Below the pieces are notes generated by a model, which saw only the letters and a list, made by a program, of their open reading frames with translations, made no database searches and had not been told where the DNA came from. A stretch of DNA of 64,000 nucleotides from Aradus depressus (Eukaryota > Arthropoda > Insecta > Hemiptera > Aradidae): the NCBI GenBank assembly GCA_963662175.1, contig OY759227.1, positions 5,116,501 through 5,180,500 on the forward strand. Direction: 5' to 3'. The position numbers and the translations under genes were made by a program. Below are positions 44,172-55,647 of the stretch, in pieces (the stretch's first letter is position 1; every line of letters begins with the position of its first letter).

Positions 44172-45157
44172 GCCGTTGGTTAAGACTTAGCTCCCTTTCA
44201 CCTATAATCACTTTGTCAAGTTTCTTCAAAGAAGAATCAGATGCTGTGACAGTCACTTCCGAGCCATACTCCATCACGGGTCGTACATAAGCTTTATAAG
44301 CTGTTGTCAAAACATTCTGTGAGGCTCCCCACTTGGTCCCCGTAAGTCTTTTAAGTAACCCCACTAGCTTTGTCGCTTGCTCAATTTGTTTTCCTATGTG
44401 CTTTTTCCAACTCAGTTTTGTATCTAACTTCATGCCAAGGTATGTAGCCTCCTCCGTTCGGTTGAGATCCTCTTCATTATACCTGAGATTCAGAATATAG
44501 GTTTTGGTAGATAGCGTGAAAAGCTGGTATTCAGTTTTTTGGGGGTTGACAGTCATCTCGTTTGCATTCGCCCATTCCTTCAACCTGTTTAGTGTTTCAT
44601 TCAAGCAGGCCTCCAGTGCCTTCACATTACTGCTTGATGCCCAAATGACCAGGTCATCGGCATAAAGTAAGGCGTTCACACCAGGTACATCTTCGATGGT
44701 TCCTATGACATCGTCCATCATGATGTTGAACAGAGTAGGGCTGATGACTGCTCCCAGGGGGAGGCCTTGTTTCATTTGTTTGTAAGGTGAGACGGTGTTC
44801 TTATACCTCACTGTTATGAACCTTTGAGAGAAGAAGGTTGAGATGATTATAAACAGATATCCTCTGACTCCCAGGTTTATCAGCTTTCCAAGTAGCCCCC
44901 GCCTCCATACTCTATCGAACGCTGTTTTGAAGTCAATGAAGACAGCCAAGGTACTCTGTTTCCGGTGGAAACCATCCTTTATTTCCTGAGAAAGACGGGC
45001 AACTTGTTCTACGGTGTTTCGGTGCCTCTTGAATCCCGCCTGGCTGCTTGTCATTAGCCTATTCTGTTCCAGAAATTCCTGGAGTCTTTTTACAACTATT
45101 CGCTCCAGAAGCTTTGAAAAGACACTCGTCAGAGCTATAGGTCTGAAGTTGAATGAA
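44172..45157 (-). pseudogene. LINE-B ORF2, reverse transcriptase part
   Basis: Minus-strand RT motifs are FRPIALTSVFSKLLERI, VFIDFKTAFDRVW, GLPLGAVISPTLF and catalytic YADDLVIWAS, followed by the thumb (TYLGMKLDTKLSW) and the post-RT region. The frame is open to the GCCGTT duplication at 44,172, where the 24.6-kb insertion begins. The same codon frame resumes at 19,550. The 5' part (endonuclease, ORF1) is missing right of 45,157. Confidence 0.88.
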
Positions 45158-45264
45158 AATTTGAAAATTTAATTATTATCATCATGTGGTATCGATTAAC
45201 TTTTTAGTCAACCGATATCACTTTTTTTTATCAATTAGACCACTACATACCAAAAAGATTCACC

Positions 45265-45283
45265 CCCCCCCCCCCCCCCCTTA
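45265..45283. repeat. C homopolymer
   Basis: A run of about 18 C lies within AT-rich DNA. Its length in an assembly is unreliable. Confidence 0.6.
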
Positions 45284-45334
45284 ATTTACTATTTAAGACC
45301 ATAAAGTAATGTAGTGGTCAAAACGACACACTAC

Positions 45335-45634
45335 AATATATGTGGTGTGGCCATTACAAGACTTTCTTATACCAACCACGCTTACAGATCACTCTCTCTC
45401 CCCCTCCCCTTTCTCAAAATCATTTCATTCTGGCATTACTGGGTATAAGAAAGTCACTCTCAGAATTACGTTGTACAATGAAGCAAAAAAATACCTCATT
45501 ACTTTCATACACCCAGTAATGCGAAGATGAGAAGTATTTAGAAGGGGAAGGGGGAGAAAGAGTGATAATAATTGATAATATCACTCTTTCTTACATATTA
45601 TGTAAGCGTGATTAATGATCACATCACATATATT
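45335..45634. mobile_element. Foldback (MITE-like) element
   Basis: A left arm (45,335-45,454) and right arm (45,501-45,634) are inverted copies. AATATATGTGGTGTGG faces its complement, a CACGCTTACA segment is shared, and GCATTACTGGGTATAAGAAAGT faces a 20/22 match. The loop is about 46 bp. There is no coding capacity and I see no clear target duplication. Confidence 0.6.
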
Positions 45635-46449
45635 TTATTTGTTTCAATACCCATAGATACAATTTAAACATTACTTTGAAATATTTCCTATAGAAATTAA
45701 TGTTTCATTCTTTGAGGCTCTACACCTTCACTCGTATTAATCCTACCTCAAATCTGATAACTATAAACAATTGAAAATTTAATAAGAAACATTGTTAATG
45801 AGAGCCATTTTTTCAATAGGACTAACCGTTTTCGGGTGAATCAAGGAAACGTCTAAAAATATATGCTTCAAAACTTCATGTCAGGACGGTTATCAGCATG
45901 TATCTCAGTAACTGAACGACCTACGAAAAATCATATTCCTCATAAAATATGTATTTCACTTTTTTCTACAACTTTTAGTTGAAAAGATTTTCATTAAAGT
46001 CAAAAATATATATAATAATAAATAAATAATATATATCTTGTAAAATGTACTTAGGCTCTGAAGTAAAGTGGTCTCAAATTTCGTCCGATTTCGGACAAAA
46101 TCTAATCGGATCTAAGTCTGCACATGTGACTTCTTCGTTCCAAATTTCAAGTTTATAGTTTCAATCGACAGGCACATACCAATTGAGGAAAAATTCCAAA
46201 ATGTGTCGGGAAATTGGAAATATTTAGTGAAAATACTGATGAAATTGAGGAATATTTAGAGATAGTAAAAATATATCTTTGTTGGCAACGACGTTCGGGA
46301 AGGAAAAATGGAAGCTTCGATATTGAAAAATAATAAGATGAGTGGCCTAAAGAAGAAAGATAGTGGGTAGTACCGGAAGGCAAACTTAAGGTAGATCTGG
46401 TCAATAAGGGGCCATATTATAGTGGATATTTTTATGTTTGCCCGCACAA
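45635..46449. other. AT-rich stretch without genes
   Basis: No gene, RNA or repeat is recognised. Minus-strand open frames near 46,150-46,450 lack similarity to known families. Confidence 0.45.
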
Positions 46450-47215
46450 GAGTAATATAAATGAAATGAAAATGAAAAATGAAAAGAAAATGAAAATGAA
46501 ATGAAAACTAAAAGAAAATGACAATGAAAATGAAATGAAAATAAATTTTATTATTCTGGGACCGAGGTCCCCTAAGAATAAATACATCCAGAGTAAAGTA
46601 CAGGAAACAATGAAATGTATCAGTAAAAACAAATTAAAAAGATAGGTAAATAAAATTAGTGCTACATTGGAGAAAAACTTTACAATTAAAAAAATAGATA
46701 AACAAAATATTAACTGCCGATGTAATGAATGTATCGACACAAAATTTAGTAACGGCCGATTGGCTTTGGAGGGAGAGCAAAAAGGGAATTGATTAACTTT
46801 TTTTTTGAAATGAAATGACGTAAAATGAAAAAACATAAAATTAACAACTTCATTATGATGAAAAAAAATAAATAAAAGTATCTACATAAATAAAAGAGAA
46901 TAAGTAAAAAAGAAAAAAAGAAAATCTATATAACTAAGAAAAAAAATAAAATTGATAATAAAAATCGACCGAGCATAATACTATGATCGTTGATTATAAA
47001 AGAGAAGGAAGGATGCCCAGCCAAGGTTTGAAATAAAATTAATTTTAGACAGTAGGGGCTAGATAGAAAAGTGTGAGGAGAGAGAAGAAAAAGAAAAATA
47101 GTCAAAATAAGATAAGATAAAAAATAAATAAATGCATGATAAAAATATATAAATGTGTAAAATGAACCAAAAAGGAATAATATTGATTATGATCGAATAA
47201 TTTAGGAAACAACAC
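46450..47215 (-). mobile_element. LINE-A copy 3, 3' UTR only
   Basis: The minus strand matches the 3' UTR of LINE-A copy 1 (16,600-17,204), including the terminal hairpin (46,551-46,581) and the TTTTCATTTC-type tail (46,462-46,540). Heavy 5' truncation removed all coding sequence. Confidence 0.75.
46551..46581 (-). other. LINE-A 3'-terminal hairpin, copy 3
   Basis: TTATTCT/AGAATAA outer arms and GGGACC/GGTCCC inner arms surround a two-base loop. This is the most regular of the three copies. Confidence 0.65.
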
Positions 47216-47468
47216 TCTTAGGAAGGTACTTTATTCGTAAAAAGAACTCTCTGGATTAGCCGACATGACCTCTTAGATGATGCTCGGACATGTCACAAAA
47301 AACAAATGTTGTTGTAACATACTTCCCCAGGATTAATTAATCAATTAAGTTTTCGCTCTCTCTCTGAAACCAATCGACCGTTTTAGTTAAAAATCAATAG
47401 TTGACTTACATAGGGACTTTTAAATGCTCATTCTAAATTTTGTTTCAATACATTCATTATATTGGGAG

Positions 47469-47838
47469 TTAAAAGAGTTAGGGTTAAACCCCCCATCATT
47501 AGGGTCTGGATATACAGATCCACCGGGAATTTCTTCTTAATTTTTGGAATCAGGGGTCGGAAAACATGAAATTCCGGTGTCAATCAACATCGACTTTCTG
47601 ACAGATTACATAACTTCCCCGACACTTTGTATAGCTGGGCAAAAATCGTAAATATAAACAAGTTAAGAAAATTATACTTAACATAATAATAATAATAATA
47701 ATAATTCATTATTGCATAGGAAGATACATGGATCTTATTGCAAAAGATTGGAGTCTTATATACAATAGTGACCTTATAGACATAATGCAAAATAAATAAA
47801 AAACAAAGTAAATAATTGAGAATATAAAAAATAGACTA
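47469..47838 (+). repeat. Dispersed repeat, copy 2 (empty-site version)
   Basis: It is nearly identical to 35,348-35,725. Left of TTAA (47,469-47,472) it has ordinary flanking text instead of the piggyBac-like terminus found at the other locus. Confidence 0.75.
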
Positions 47839-48151
47839 AGGACACAGTCGTGGGATGAAGGCTGCGATTTTGCAGCGCTCATCATGGGCGGGTTGGACCT
47901 CCAGGAGAGGGCTGACAAAGAACAGTAGCGACAATAAAACAGAAGAAGGGGCGTTACCAGCCACCCTTCCTCCCTTCCGCGAACTAATGACAGACCGTCA
48001 GTTCCGCGGAAGGGAATCAGGATCGGCAAGGAGGGGGTTTTAGTGGGTATGGTGAATCGGCTCGAGTCCCACACTATCCAGGGCTACCTTCCCTGGATGT
48101 GCGTCACAGCATTTCCCCCTCCAATGCAGAAAAAAAAAAAAAAAAAAAACT
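47839..48151 (+). mobile_element. 3' end of a further LINE
   Basis: A GC-richer segment ends in a 20-A run (48,132-48,151). It contains GGGGGTTTTAGTGGGTATGG, GAGTCCCACA and a TCCAGG...CCTGGA hairpin. This combination is common at 3' ends of R1/I-type arthropod LINEs. The frame ending SARRGF at 48,043 would be the ORF2 C-terminus. Confidence 0.6.
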
Positions 48152-48249
48152 GTCTAATTGATCCCTTTTTAGTTCGTAACCAATAGCATCAGCAATGGTT
48201 TTGATATTTACAAAACTATCAATAAAATATATATTATAATAATAAAAAT

Positions 48250-49057
48250 GTTCTTTCTGCCCACTATAAAGTACACTTTTCATCAGTATCAGCCTAGCTG
48301 CCGTTCTATAAACATCGCCGTCTCCCGTGTTCCAATCCTACTCTCATATTTTTTCTTTATTTCTCCTTCTCTCTTATTTTTGCTCTTTTGTGAGTATCTT
48401 AATTTCATAATATTAAGTATCTTTTATTTTTTAATTATCTTTTATCATTTTAATTCCAAACAATTTTCCTTTCTTCTCGCTTTATTTCTTTAATACATAT
48501 TCTTATTAAATATAAATATTTTTATATATGTATAATATATATATTTTCTTTCTTATTTTTCGAAAAATGGTTTTATGCCCGGCATGCAACACTTGTTATT
48601 CGTGAGAACAAAAAGTCACTTCAATGTGCTATGTGCACAGCGATTTACCACGGCCAGTGCTGCAATTTCTCGGATAGTGAACTGGATTTCATGAGGTTGC
48701 AAAAGAAGGTCTGGACCTGTGCCACCTGTGACAAGAAGAGGAAGGCGATGCCGTCATCGGAGCGACTTACAAGCCCAGCTAGGGCTCCAGGTAAGCAGGA
48801 CGATGTCCTGGCAAACTTAGTTGCGGCCGTAAATAGTCTCTCAGGGCAAATAGATGGAATGAAAGCTATTATACAAACTACGATAGATACCGACATCAAG
48901 GAGATTAAGGGCTCCTTGAATCATAATAGCGATATAGTTGCCGAGACCTCAAATAGGCTGGGCAACATTGAGATCAGCCTAAATGAGTACAATGAGAAAC
49001 TTAGCACTCTAGAGGCAGAAAATAAAACATTGAAGAGTCGTATCTCCGATATGGAGG
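48250..49057 (+). mobile_element. LINE-A copy 4, 5' part, split by Gypsy
   Basis: A 5' UTR similar to that of copy 2 is followed by ORF1 from an ATG at 48,567 (MVLCPACN). A frame break near 48,600 precedes the finger (CAMCTAIYHGQCCNFSD, WTCATC) and a coiled coil. The ORF1 frame stops at RISDMEV where the Gypsy LTR begins (49,058). The RRM-like remainder is at 54,862. Confidence 0.8.
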
Positions 49058-49247
49058 TGTGGAGACCTCCCTCTGAGCTCCCCATTATAGTGATCGCCAT
49101 CTGGCAAGAAAACAAATAAACTGACGTGGTGTAAAAAGTATGATATTGAATGTGTTGTTTGTCAGCTGTTAATATACAAAAAATCAATTATTAAAAACCT
49201 TTAGCTTTATCCATTACTAGTTTAATATTAATTCAGTTTAAGAGACC
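49058..49247 (+). repeat. Gypsy 5' LTR
   Basis: It begins TGTGGAGACC and ends AAGAGACC. It is followed by TACAATTGATGACCC, where the primer-binding site would lie. Confidence 0.75.
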
Positions 49248-49382
49248 TACAATTGATGACCCAAAAAGTGAATTGAAACGAGTGCCGTATACACGTATCT
49301 CTCTCGTGAACACGTATATTCTCGTAAGTTTCTTATTCATCTTTAATATTAAGTTAATAACAATTAAGAACTGGTAATAATA

Positions 49383-50186
49383 ATGGCCGAAAATGATCCC
49401 GTATGCCAGATGGTGGATTGAGTAAGCATCAAAATACCCTCGTTTTGGATAGAGAAACCCGAAATTTGGTTTTATCAAGTGGAAGCCCAATTCACTATTA
49501 ATCACATAACTACAGAGGACACAAAATTTAATTACTTGGTAGCGCAATTAGAACCAAAATTTATTGAATACATATGGGACATAATTCAAACGAATCGTGC
49601 TGATAAATACTCAGCCGCTAAAGACCGATTATTAGCTAGTTTTGAGGAAAGCGAGGCTAAAAAAATCAAACGGTTAGTCACAGGATTAGAAATTGGCGAT
49701 GAAAACCCTAGTCATTTTTTGAGACGGATGAAATCCTTAGCTGGAGAGGAAATAACCGAAAAAGTATTAAAAACCTTATGGATTGAAAAATTGCCAGATT
49801 CCTTAAAAAATATTTTAGTAATCAGTGATGAAGGCCTAGACAAGTTAGCTGTCATGGCTGACAAGATTATGGAGATGAGCTCACACTCACAAGTTTATTC
49901 AGTTGCAACATCTAATCCAAATACGACTCAACTTCACCATCAAATTGACCTACATACCAAAATTTCTAACTTAGAAAAACAAATCGAAGCTTTTAATTTC
50001 AGAGAATGTCCAATTGAAAAAAATACAAATTGTCGTGCTATGCGCAGTCGATCTCGCAGCAAACGACGATACGACCCAAAAGGTAAATATTGTTATTATC
50101 ATTTTCGATTTGGTGTCAATTGCAAGCCTGAAAAATGCCAACAACCTTGCACATGGTCGGAAAACTCGAAACAGCAACTGAACTAA
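49383..50186 (+). pseudogene. Gypsy gag
   Basis: The frame opens with ATG at 49,383 and contains an in-frame TGA at codon 13 (49,419-49,421). It then runs on through FWIEKPEIWFYQVEAQF, FNYLVAQLEP and FLRRMKSLAG, typical of arthropod Gypsy capsid proteins. The basic C-terminus (SRSRSKRRYDPK) precedes a Cys/His stretch (CYYHFRFGVNCKPEKC). It forms the particle that packages element RNA. Confidence 0.82.
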
Positions 50187-50515
50187 CGGCAGCTTCAGTT
50201 GCTGATAAATTTCGCAAAGGCCGTTTATTTATTTCTGATCGAAAAACCGGTTTGAGATTTTTAGTTGACAGTGGCGCAGAAGTATCATTACTACCCGCAA
50301 CAAAACAATCTAAGCCAAGTCAAGATTATAAACAAATCTTGCTGCTAATAATACGGAGATTCCAACTTTTGGTAGCATAATATTAGATGTTGATTTAGGA
50401 CTGCGTAGACAGTTTCAATGGCAATTAATAGTTGCTAAAATAAAGCGAGGAATTTTGGGAGCTGACTTCTTAAAAGAATTCAATCTTCTAATAGACATAA
50501 AAGGAAAACGTTAAC
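50135..50515 (+). pseudogene. Gypsy aspartic protease
   Basis: FLVDSGAEVSLLP (near 50,261-50,299) is the retropepsin active-site motif. The frame is lost near 50,340, and GILGADFLKEFNLLID follows in another frame, so the protease is broken. Confidence 0.8.
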
Positions 50516-50565
50516 GTTTAATTGATGGTACGACAAAGCTGACCGTTGGTGGCGAAGTCGAATCC

Positions 50566-51770
50566 ATTTCAGAAGGAGACTTCATTAGTGCGGTAAACAA
50601 ATCCTCAAGGTTCCAAGATCTACTTGCCGTATATCCTAATCTAAAAGTACCAAATTTCACTCCTTCTAACGTTAAATAAACATGATGTCGCACATGTTAT
50701 TGAGACCACAGGCGGTCCAGAATTTTGTAGGTCACGACGACTGGACCCTGTGAAACTCAAAATAGCTAAAGAAGAATTTCGATTTATGTTCGATAATAAT
50801 ATTATACGTCCTTTAAAATCTCCTTGGGCTAGTCCACTGCACATGGTTTGTAAAAAAGATGGAACATCAAGACCTTGTGGAGATTACAGGCGTTTAAACG
50901 ACCTTACAATTCCAGATAGATATCCTATCCCTAGAATCGAGGAGTTTCACTATATTCTCAACGGTACCAAAGTATTTTCTAAACTCGATCTGTTCAAGGC
51001 GTATTTTCAAATCCCAATTGTCGAAAAAGATAAACAGAAAACAGCGATAATAACCCCGTTTGGGCTCTATGAGTTTAATGTCATGAGTTTTGGCTTGAAA
51101 ACTGCGCCTGCGACATTTCAACGCTTTATTAACCAGGTTTTTTCTGGGCTAGATTTTGTGTTTCCTTATTTGGACGACATTCTTATAGCATCGAACTCCT
51201 TATCAGAACAGAGAAATCATTTAAAACAAGTTTTTGATCGACTCCATAATTATGGTCTTCGAATTAATCTCTCCAAATCTCTTTTAGCAGTTGAACAATT
51301 GGATTTTTTAGGATACCATATTACAACTGCCGGATCTACACCGATGCCGGACAAAGTTAAAGTGATCCAGGATTATCCACTTCCGAAAACAGTTCATGAA
51401 TTGCGTACCTTTTTGGGTTTAGTCAATTTTTGTAGACGATACCTCAAAAACGCTGCACAAACTCAAGCTATACTGCATGATTATTTAAGAGGAGCCAAGA
51501 AAAAAGATCATTCTCCAGTTAACAGGACCGAAGAGGCCAGGCAAATGTTCTAAAAGTGTAAAGCGGACCTGATGAATACAACTTTACTTGCATTTCCCAA
51601 TGTAGCTCTTCCTCTGAACCTTACAACTGATGCCTCGGACGTCGCAATTGGAGGGGTGTTACCACAATACAAAAATAGTGCCTGGTGTCCAATCGCGTTT
51701 TACTCAAAAAAATTAAACGATCCACAAAAAGCGTACAGCACCTACGACCGTGAATTTTTGGGGATATACC
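50566..51770 (+). repeat. Gypsy RT region, tandem copy 1
   Basis: This is the first of two nearly identical 1,205-bp units. It holds the RT (SPWASPLHMV, FSKLDLFKAYFQIP, catalytic FPYLDDILIA) from about 50,690 to 51,550, a TAA at 51,551-51,553, and the start of RNase H (TTDASDVAIGGVL). It ends at GGGGATATACC, where it jumps back to ATTTCAGAAGG. Confidence 0.9.
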
Positions 51771-52975
51771 ATTTCAGAAGGAGACTTCATTAGTGCGGTA
51801 AACAAATCCTCAAGGTTCCAAGATCTACTTGCCGTATATCCTAATCTAAAAGTACCAAATTTCACTCCTTCTAACGTTAAATAAACATGATGTCGCACAT
51901 GTTATTGAGACCACAGGCGGTCCAGAATTTTGTAGGTCACGACGACTGGACCCTGTGAAACTCAAAATAGCTAAAGAAGAATTTCGATTTATGTTCGATA
52001 ATAATATTATACGTCCTTTAAAATCTCCTTGGGCTAGTCCACTGCACATGGTTTGTAAAAAAGATGGAACATCAAGACCTTGTGGAGATTACAGGCGTTT
52101 AAACGACCTTACAATTCCAGATAGATATCCTATCCCTAGAATCGAGGAGTTTCACTATATTCTCAACGGTACCAAAGTATTTTCTAAACTCGACCTGTTC
52201 AAGGCGTATTTTCAAATCCCAATTGTCGAAAAAGATAAACAGAAAACAGCGATAATAACCCCGTTTGGGCTCTATGAGTTTAATGTCATGAGTTTTGGCT
52301 TGAAAACTGCGCCTGCGACATTTCAACGCTTTATTAACCAGGTTTTTTCTGGGCTAGATTTTGTGTTTCCTTATTTGGACGACATTCTTATAGCATCGAA
52401 CTCCTTATCAGAACAGAGAAATCATTTAAAACAAGTTTTTGATCGACTCCATAATTATGGTCTTCGAATTAATCTCTCCAAATCTCTTTTAGCAGTTGAA
52501 CAATTGGATTTTTTAGGATACCATATTACAACTGCCGGATCTACACCGTTGCCGGACAAAGTTAAAGTGATCCAGGATTATCCACTTCCGAAAACAGTTC
52601 ATGAATTGCGTACCTTTTTGGGTTTAGTCAATTTTTGTAGACGATACCTCAAAAACGCTGCACAAACTCAAGCTATACTGCATGATTATTTAAGAGGAGC
52701 CAAGAAAAAAGATCATTCTCCAGTTAACAGGACCGAAGAGGCCAGGCAAATGTTCTAAAAGTGTAAAGCGGACCTGATGAATACAACTTTACTTGCATTT
52801 CCCAATGTAGCTCTTCCTCTGAACCTTACAACTGATGCCTCGGACGTCGCAATTGGAGGGGTGTTACAACAATACAAAAATAGTGCCTGGTGTCCAATCG
52901 CGTTTTACTCAAAAAAATTAAACGATCCACAAAAAGCGTACAGCACCTACGACCGTGAATTTTTGGGGATATACC
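51771..52975 (+). repeat. Gypsy RT region, tandem copy 2
   Basis: It repeats 50,566-51,770. I see three differences: C for T near 52,191, T for A near 52,548 (Leu for Met), and A for C near 52,862. The same TAA is at 52,756-52,758, so the stop predates the duplication. 1,205 is not a multiple of three, so the junction also shifts the frame. Confidence 0.9.
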
Positions 52976-53200
52976 TTTGTATCAAACAGTTTAAATACCT
53001 GTTGGAAGGACGTGATTTTACGATAACCACTGATCATAAGCCCTTAATTTATGCGTTCAAGCAAAAAATTAAAAAGCGTCTCCTAGACAACAGCGACAAC
53101 TGCAGTTCATTTCTCAATTTTCTACAAGTATTTTGCACGTGAAAGGCAAAGACAATGTTGTTGCTGACACCTTATCGCGTATTGAAGAAATTAATCAATC
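52777..53200 (+). pseudogene. Gypsy RNase H
   Basis: TTDASDVAIGGVLQQY, YSTYDREFLGIYL and FTITTDHKPLIY give the RNase H active-site pattern. The frame breaks near 53,080, and the conserved VKGKDNVVADTLSR segment lies in the next frame (from 53,133). Confidence 0.85.
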
Positions 53201-54554
53201 TAATGTAGACTATGAACTCATATCGGAAGCCCAGGCTAATGACACAGAATTAGAACAACTGCTACAGCACAAAACTCAACACAGCCTCGCATTAAAAAAA
53301 TATCCTCTAGCGTCAGGAAAATCTTTATGGGTTTCAACGCCATATGTTCCAACGCCAACCATTAGACCGTTCTTTCCACAATCCTTTCGAATGTCAACAT
53401 TTAAAGCCATGCACAATTTAGCTCATCAAGGTGTCAAGACCACGGTGAAGCTAATCACCTCAAAGTTTATTTGGTCGAACATTCGTGACGATGTCAGAAA
53501 ATGGACACAGGCCTGTGTTAGCTGCCAGAGAAGTAAAATCCACCGACACACCAAATCTGAGATACAGCACCTTGAAGAGCCAGATGAACGATTTCACACA
53601 ATTCACATCGACATTGTGGGACCACTTCCGCCGACTGACGGGAACTCCTACTGCGTTACACTTATTCATCGTTTCGCGAACTGGATGGAAGTTATTCCTT
53701 GTAAAAACGTTACAGCCGAAGTCGTTGCAAATATCCTTTATACACATTGGATTACAAGATTTGGGATTCCTTCACGGATAATCACTGATCGTGGTTCACA
53801 ATTCACTTCATCTTTATTTTCCACCTTAACTAAAACATTCGGAATACGCCTACAACATACAACGGCTTACCACCCCCAATCTAATGGTAAGGTTGAACGT
53901 TTTCACCGAACTATGAAAGCAGCTATCCGAGCTCATAATAATATCAGATGGACAGACACTCTACCTACAATCCTTCTTGGACTGAGGAGTGCAATACGAC
54001 CAGACACCCAGTTTACTATCAGTCAAATGGTTTATGGCAAGACTGTAAGATTACCCGGTGTATTTTTTCACACTCAACCAAGCTGTGCATCTCCAGAAAC
54101 TTTTACATCTAACTTAGTTCGCCAAATGGATCAATTGAAACCCACTACTGCTCATCACAAGTCATATTCATCTATCTACGTCCACCCGAATCTTCAGACG
54201 TGCACACATGTTTTTTTGCGGGTTGGTCGGGTGAAGAAGTGATTGGAGCCACCGTACAAGGGCCCTTTCCTAGTAAAAGATCGTTGTGAAAAATATTTTA
54301 AAGTCATAATCAAGGGTAGAGAAGTCAGTATCTCTATTGATAGGCTCAAGCCAGCTTATTTGCTTTCTGAAGAAATCATTCCGCAACCATCACCTGAAGG
54401 CACCTTGGAAAGTCAGGAACAACCTGCTGCACCGCCACTTCCAAAAGTGCACAACAGAACTTCACGACGAGGCCGCATCGTACGTTTTCCAACAAGGTAT
54501 CTCCTTCCAGTAAGAAAAGTGATAGTGCCAAAGTCAATTATTCATAGAAGTTAG
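53201..54554 (+). pseudogene. Gypsy integrase
   Basis: The zinc-binding region (HNLAHQG ... CVSCQRS) is followed by the catalytic core with HIDIVGPLPP, IITDRGSQFTS and YHPQSNGKVERFHR, so the D, D and E residues are in place. A TGA at 54,240-54,242 separates the core from the C-terminal GPFLVKDR segment, which continues in frame to 54,554. Integrase inserts element DNA into the chromosome. Confidence 0.88.
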
Positions 54555-54671
54555 ATTCACCTTCTCGTATTTTTTTATTTTGATGTTGTTAGTCCTGTCT
54601 CACACATTGTGTATAAATTTCTTGTGTATCGTGATCCACTGGAAGGAGAGTAGTCACTGGAAGGAGAGTAG

Positions 54672-54861
54672 TGTGGAGACCTCCCTCTGAGCTCCCCATT
54701 ATAGTGATCGCCATCTGGCAAGAAAACAAATAAACTGACCAGGTGTAAAAAGTATGATATTGAATGTGTTGTTTGTCAGCTGTTAATATACAAAAAATCA
54801 ATTATTAAAAACCTTTAGCTTTATCCATTATTAGTTTAATATTAATTCAGTTTAAGAGACC
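54672..54861 (+). repeat. Gypsy 3' LTR
   Basis: It follows a purine-rich tract with GGAAGGAGAGTAG (54,659-54,671) and is nearly identical to the 5' LTR. Confidence 0.78.
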
Positions 54862-55647
54862 AGGACGGAGCAGTCCAGGAAAAGGAATGCTCTAGAAATC
54901 CGAGGGATACCGGCGAAGCCAGTGGAAAACGTGACGGCCTTAATGTTGGACGTAGGCGTGGGCCTAGGGTTGAAATTGAACTCTGAGGATATAGACCACT
55001 ATCACCGACTCAGACCTCGGCTGGGAACCAATGATTCGGCTATCATTGTCAGATTTGTCCGCCAGCAGAGTAGGGACGAAGTCATTCGCCTCCGTAAAAT
55101 TATCAGAGACTTTTCTAAACGCCACATGGGGTGGCTGGACGATGACCTTCACCACCCAATACAATAAAAAATTGTACTTCCTGATCAGAGAAAAAAAAAA
55201 AAGGAGGCAAACTAAAATTTCTTTGGATTTCGGGTGGTAAAATCCTCTGTAGAAAAGATAACGGGACTCCCGTTATATCAATAACAAGGGGTGGGGATAA
55301 GGTATATGGGATCTAATAAATTAGGACCCAACCAAAAAAAAAAAAAAAAAAAAGGGGTGGGGATTTGGCGCATCACTTCCCGTGATATTGTTATCCAAGA
55401 ACCCCCCACTCTAACTCCCAGGACTTCCTCCTTCCACCGCTTCTCTTGGATTCTCTGACTCTCATCTCAGCCGTTTCTTATCTCTCCTCAGTGTGTGCTA
55501 TTGTTTTACCAAGTATGGTTCAGCTTTTCGTGTTCTTATTTTTTTCTTTATTATCCAATGTATTTAATTTTTTTCACCTCAGTTATTTTACTTTCAATTT
55601 TCAACTTCTATTGTTTCATTTCCTCTTTTTTTTTTTACTATATACAC
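54862..55647 (+). mobile_element. LINE-A copy 4, remainder of ORF1 and spacer
   Basis: ORF1 resumes with ALEIRGIPAKPVENV and the RRM-like IIVRFVRQQSRDEVIRL. It then passes into spacer text with A runs (55,190-55,203; 55,335-55,353) and TAACGGGACTCCCGTTA, as in copy 2. The LTR fragment at 55,648 ends it, so ORF2 is absent. Confidence 0.78.

Larger units (their letters stand above)
49058..54861 (+). mobile_element. Gypsy LTR retrotransposon
   Basis: Two 190-bp LTRs (49,058-49,247; 54,672-54,861) differ at only a few positions that I can see. They flank gag, protease, RT, RNase H and integrase in Gypsy order. Stops and frameshifts plus a 1,205-bp internal tandem duplication make it non-autonomous. 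It lies in ORF1 of LINE-A copy 4. About 20 bp of LINE text may be missing at the junction, and I cannot define a clean target duplication. Confidence 0.9.

Noticed and set aside
47470..47490. TTAGGG-like text as telomeric repeat
   Set aside because: A single occurrence inside a dispersed repeat, without a tandem array.
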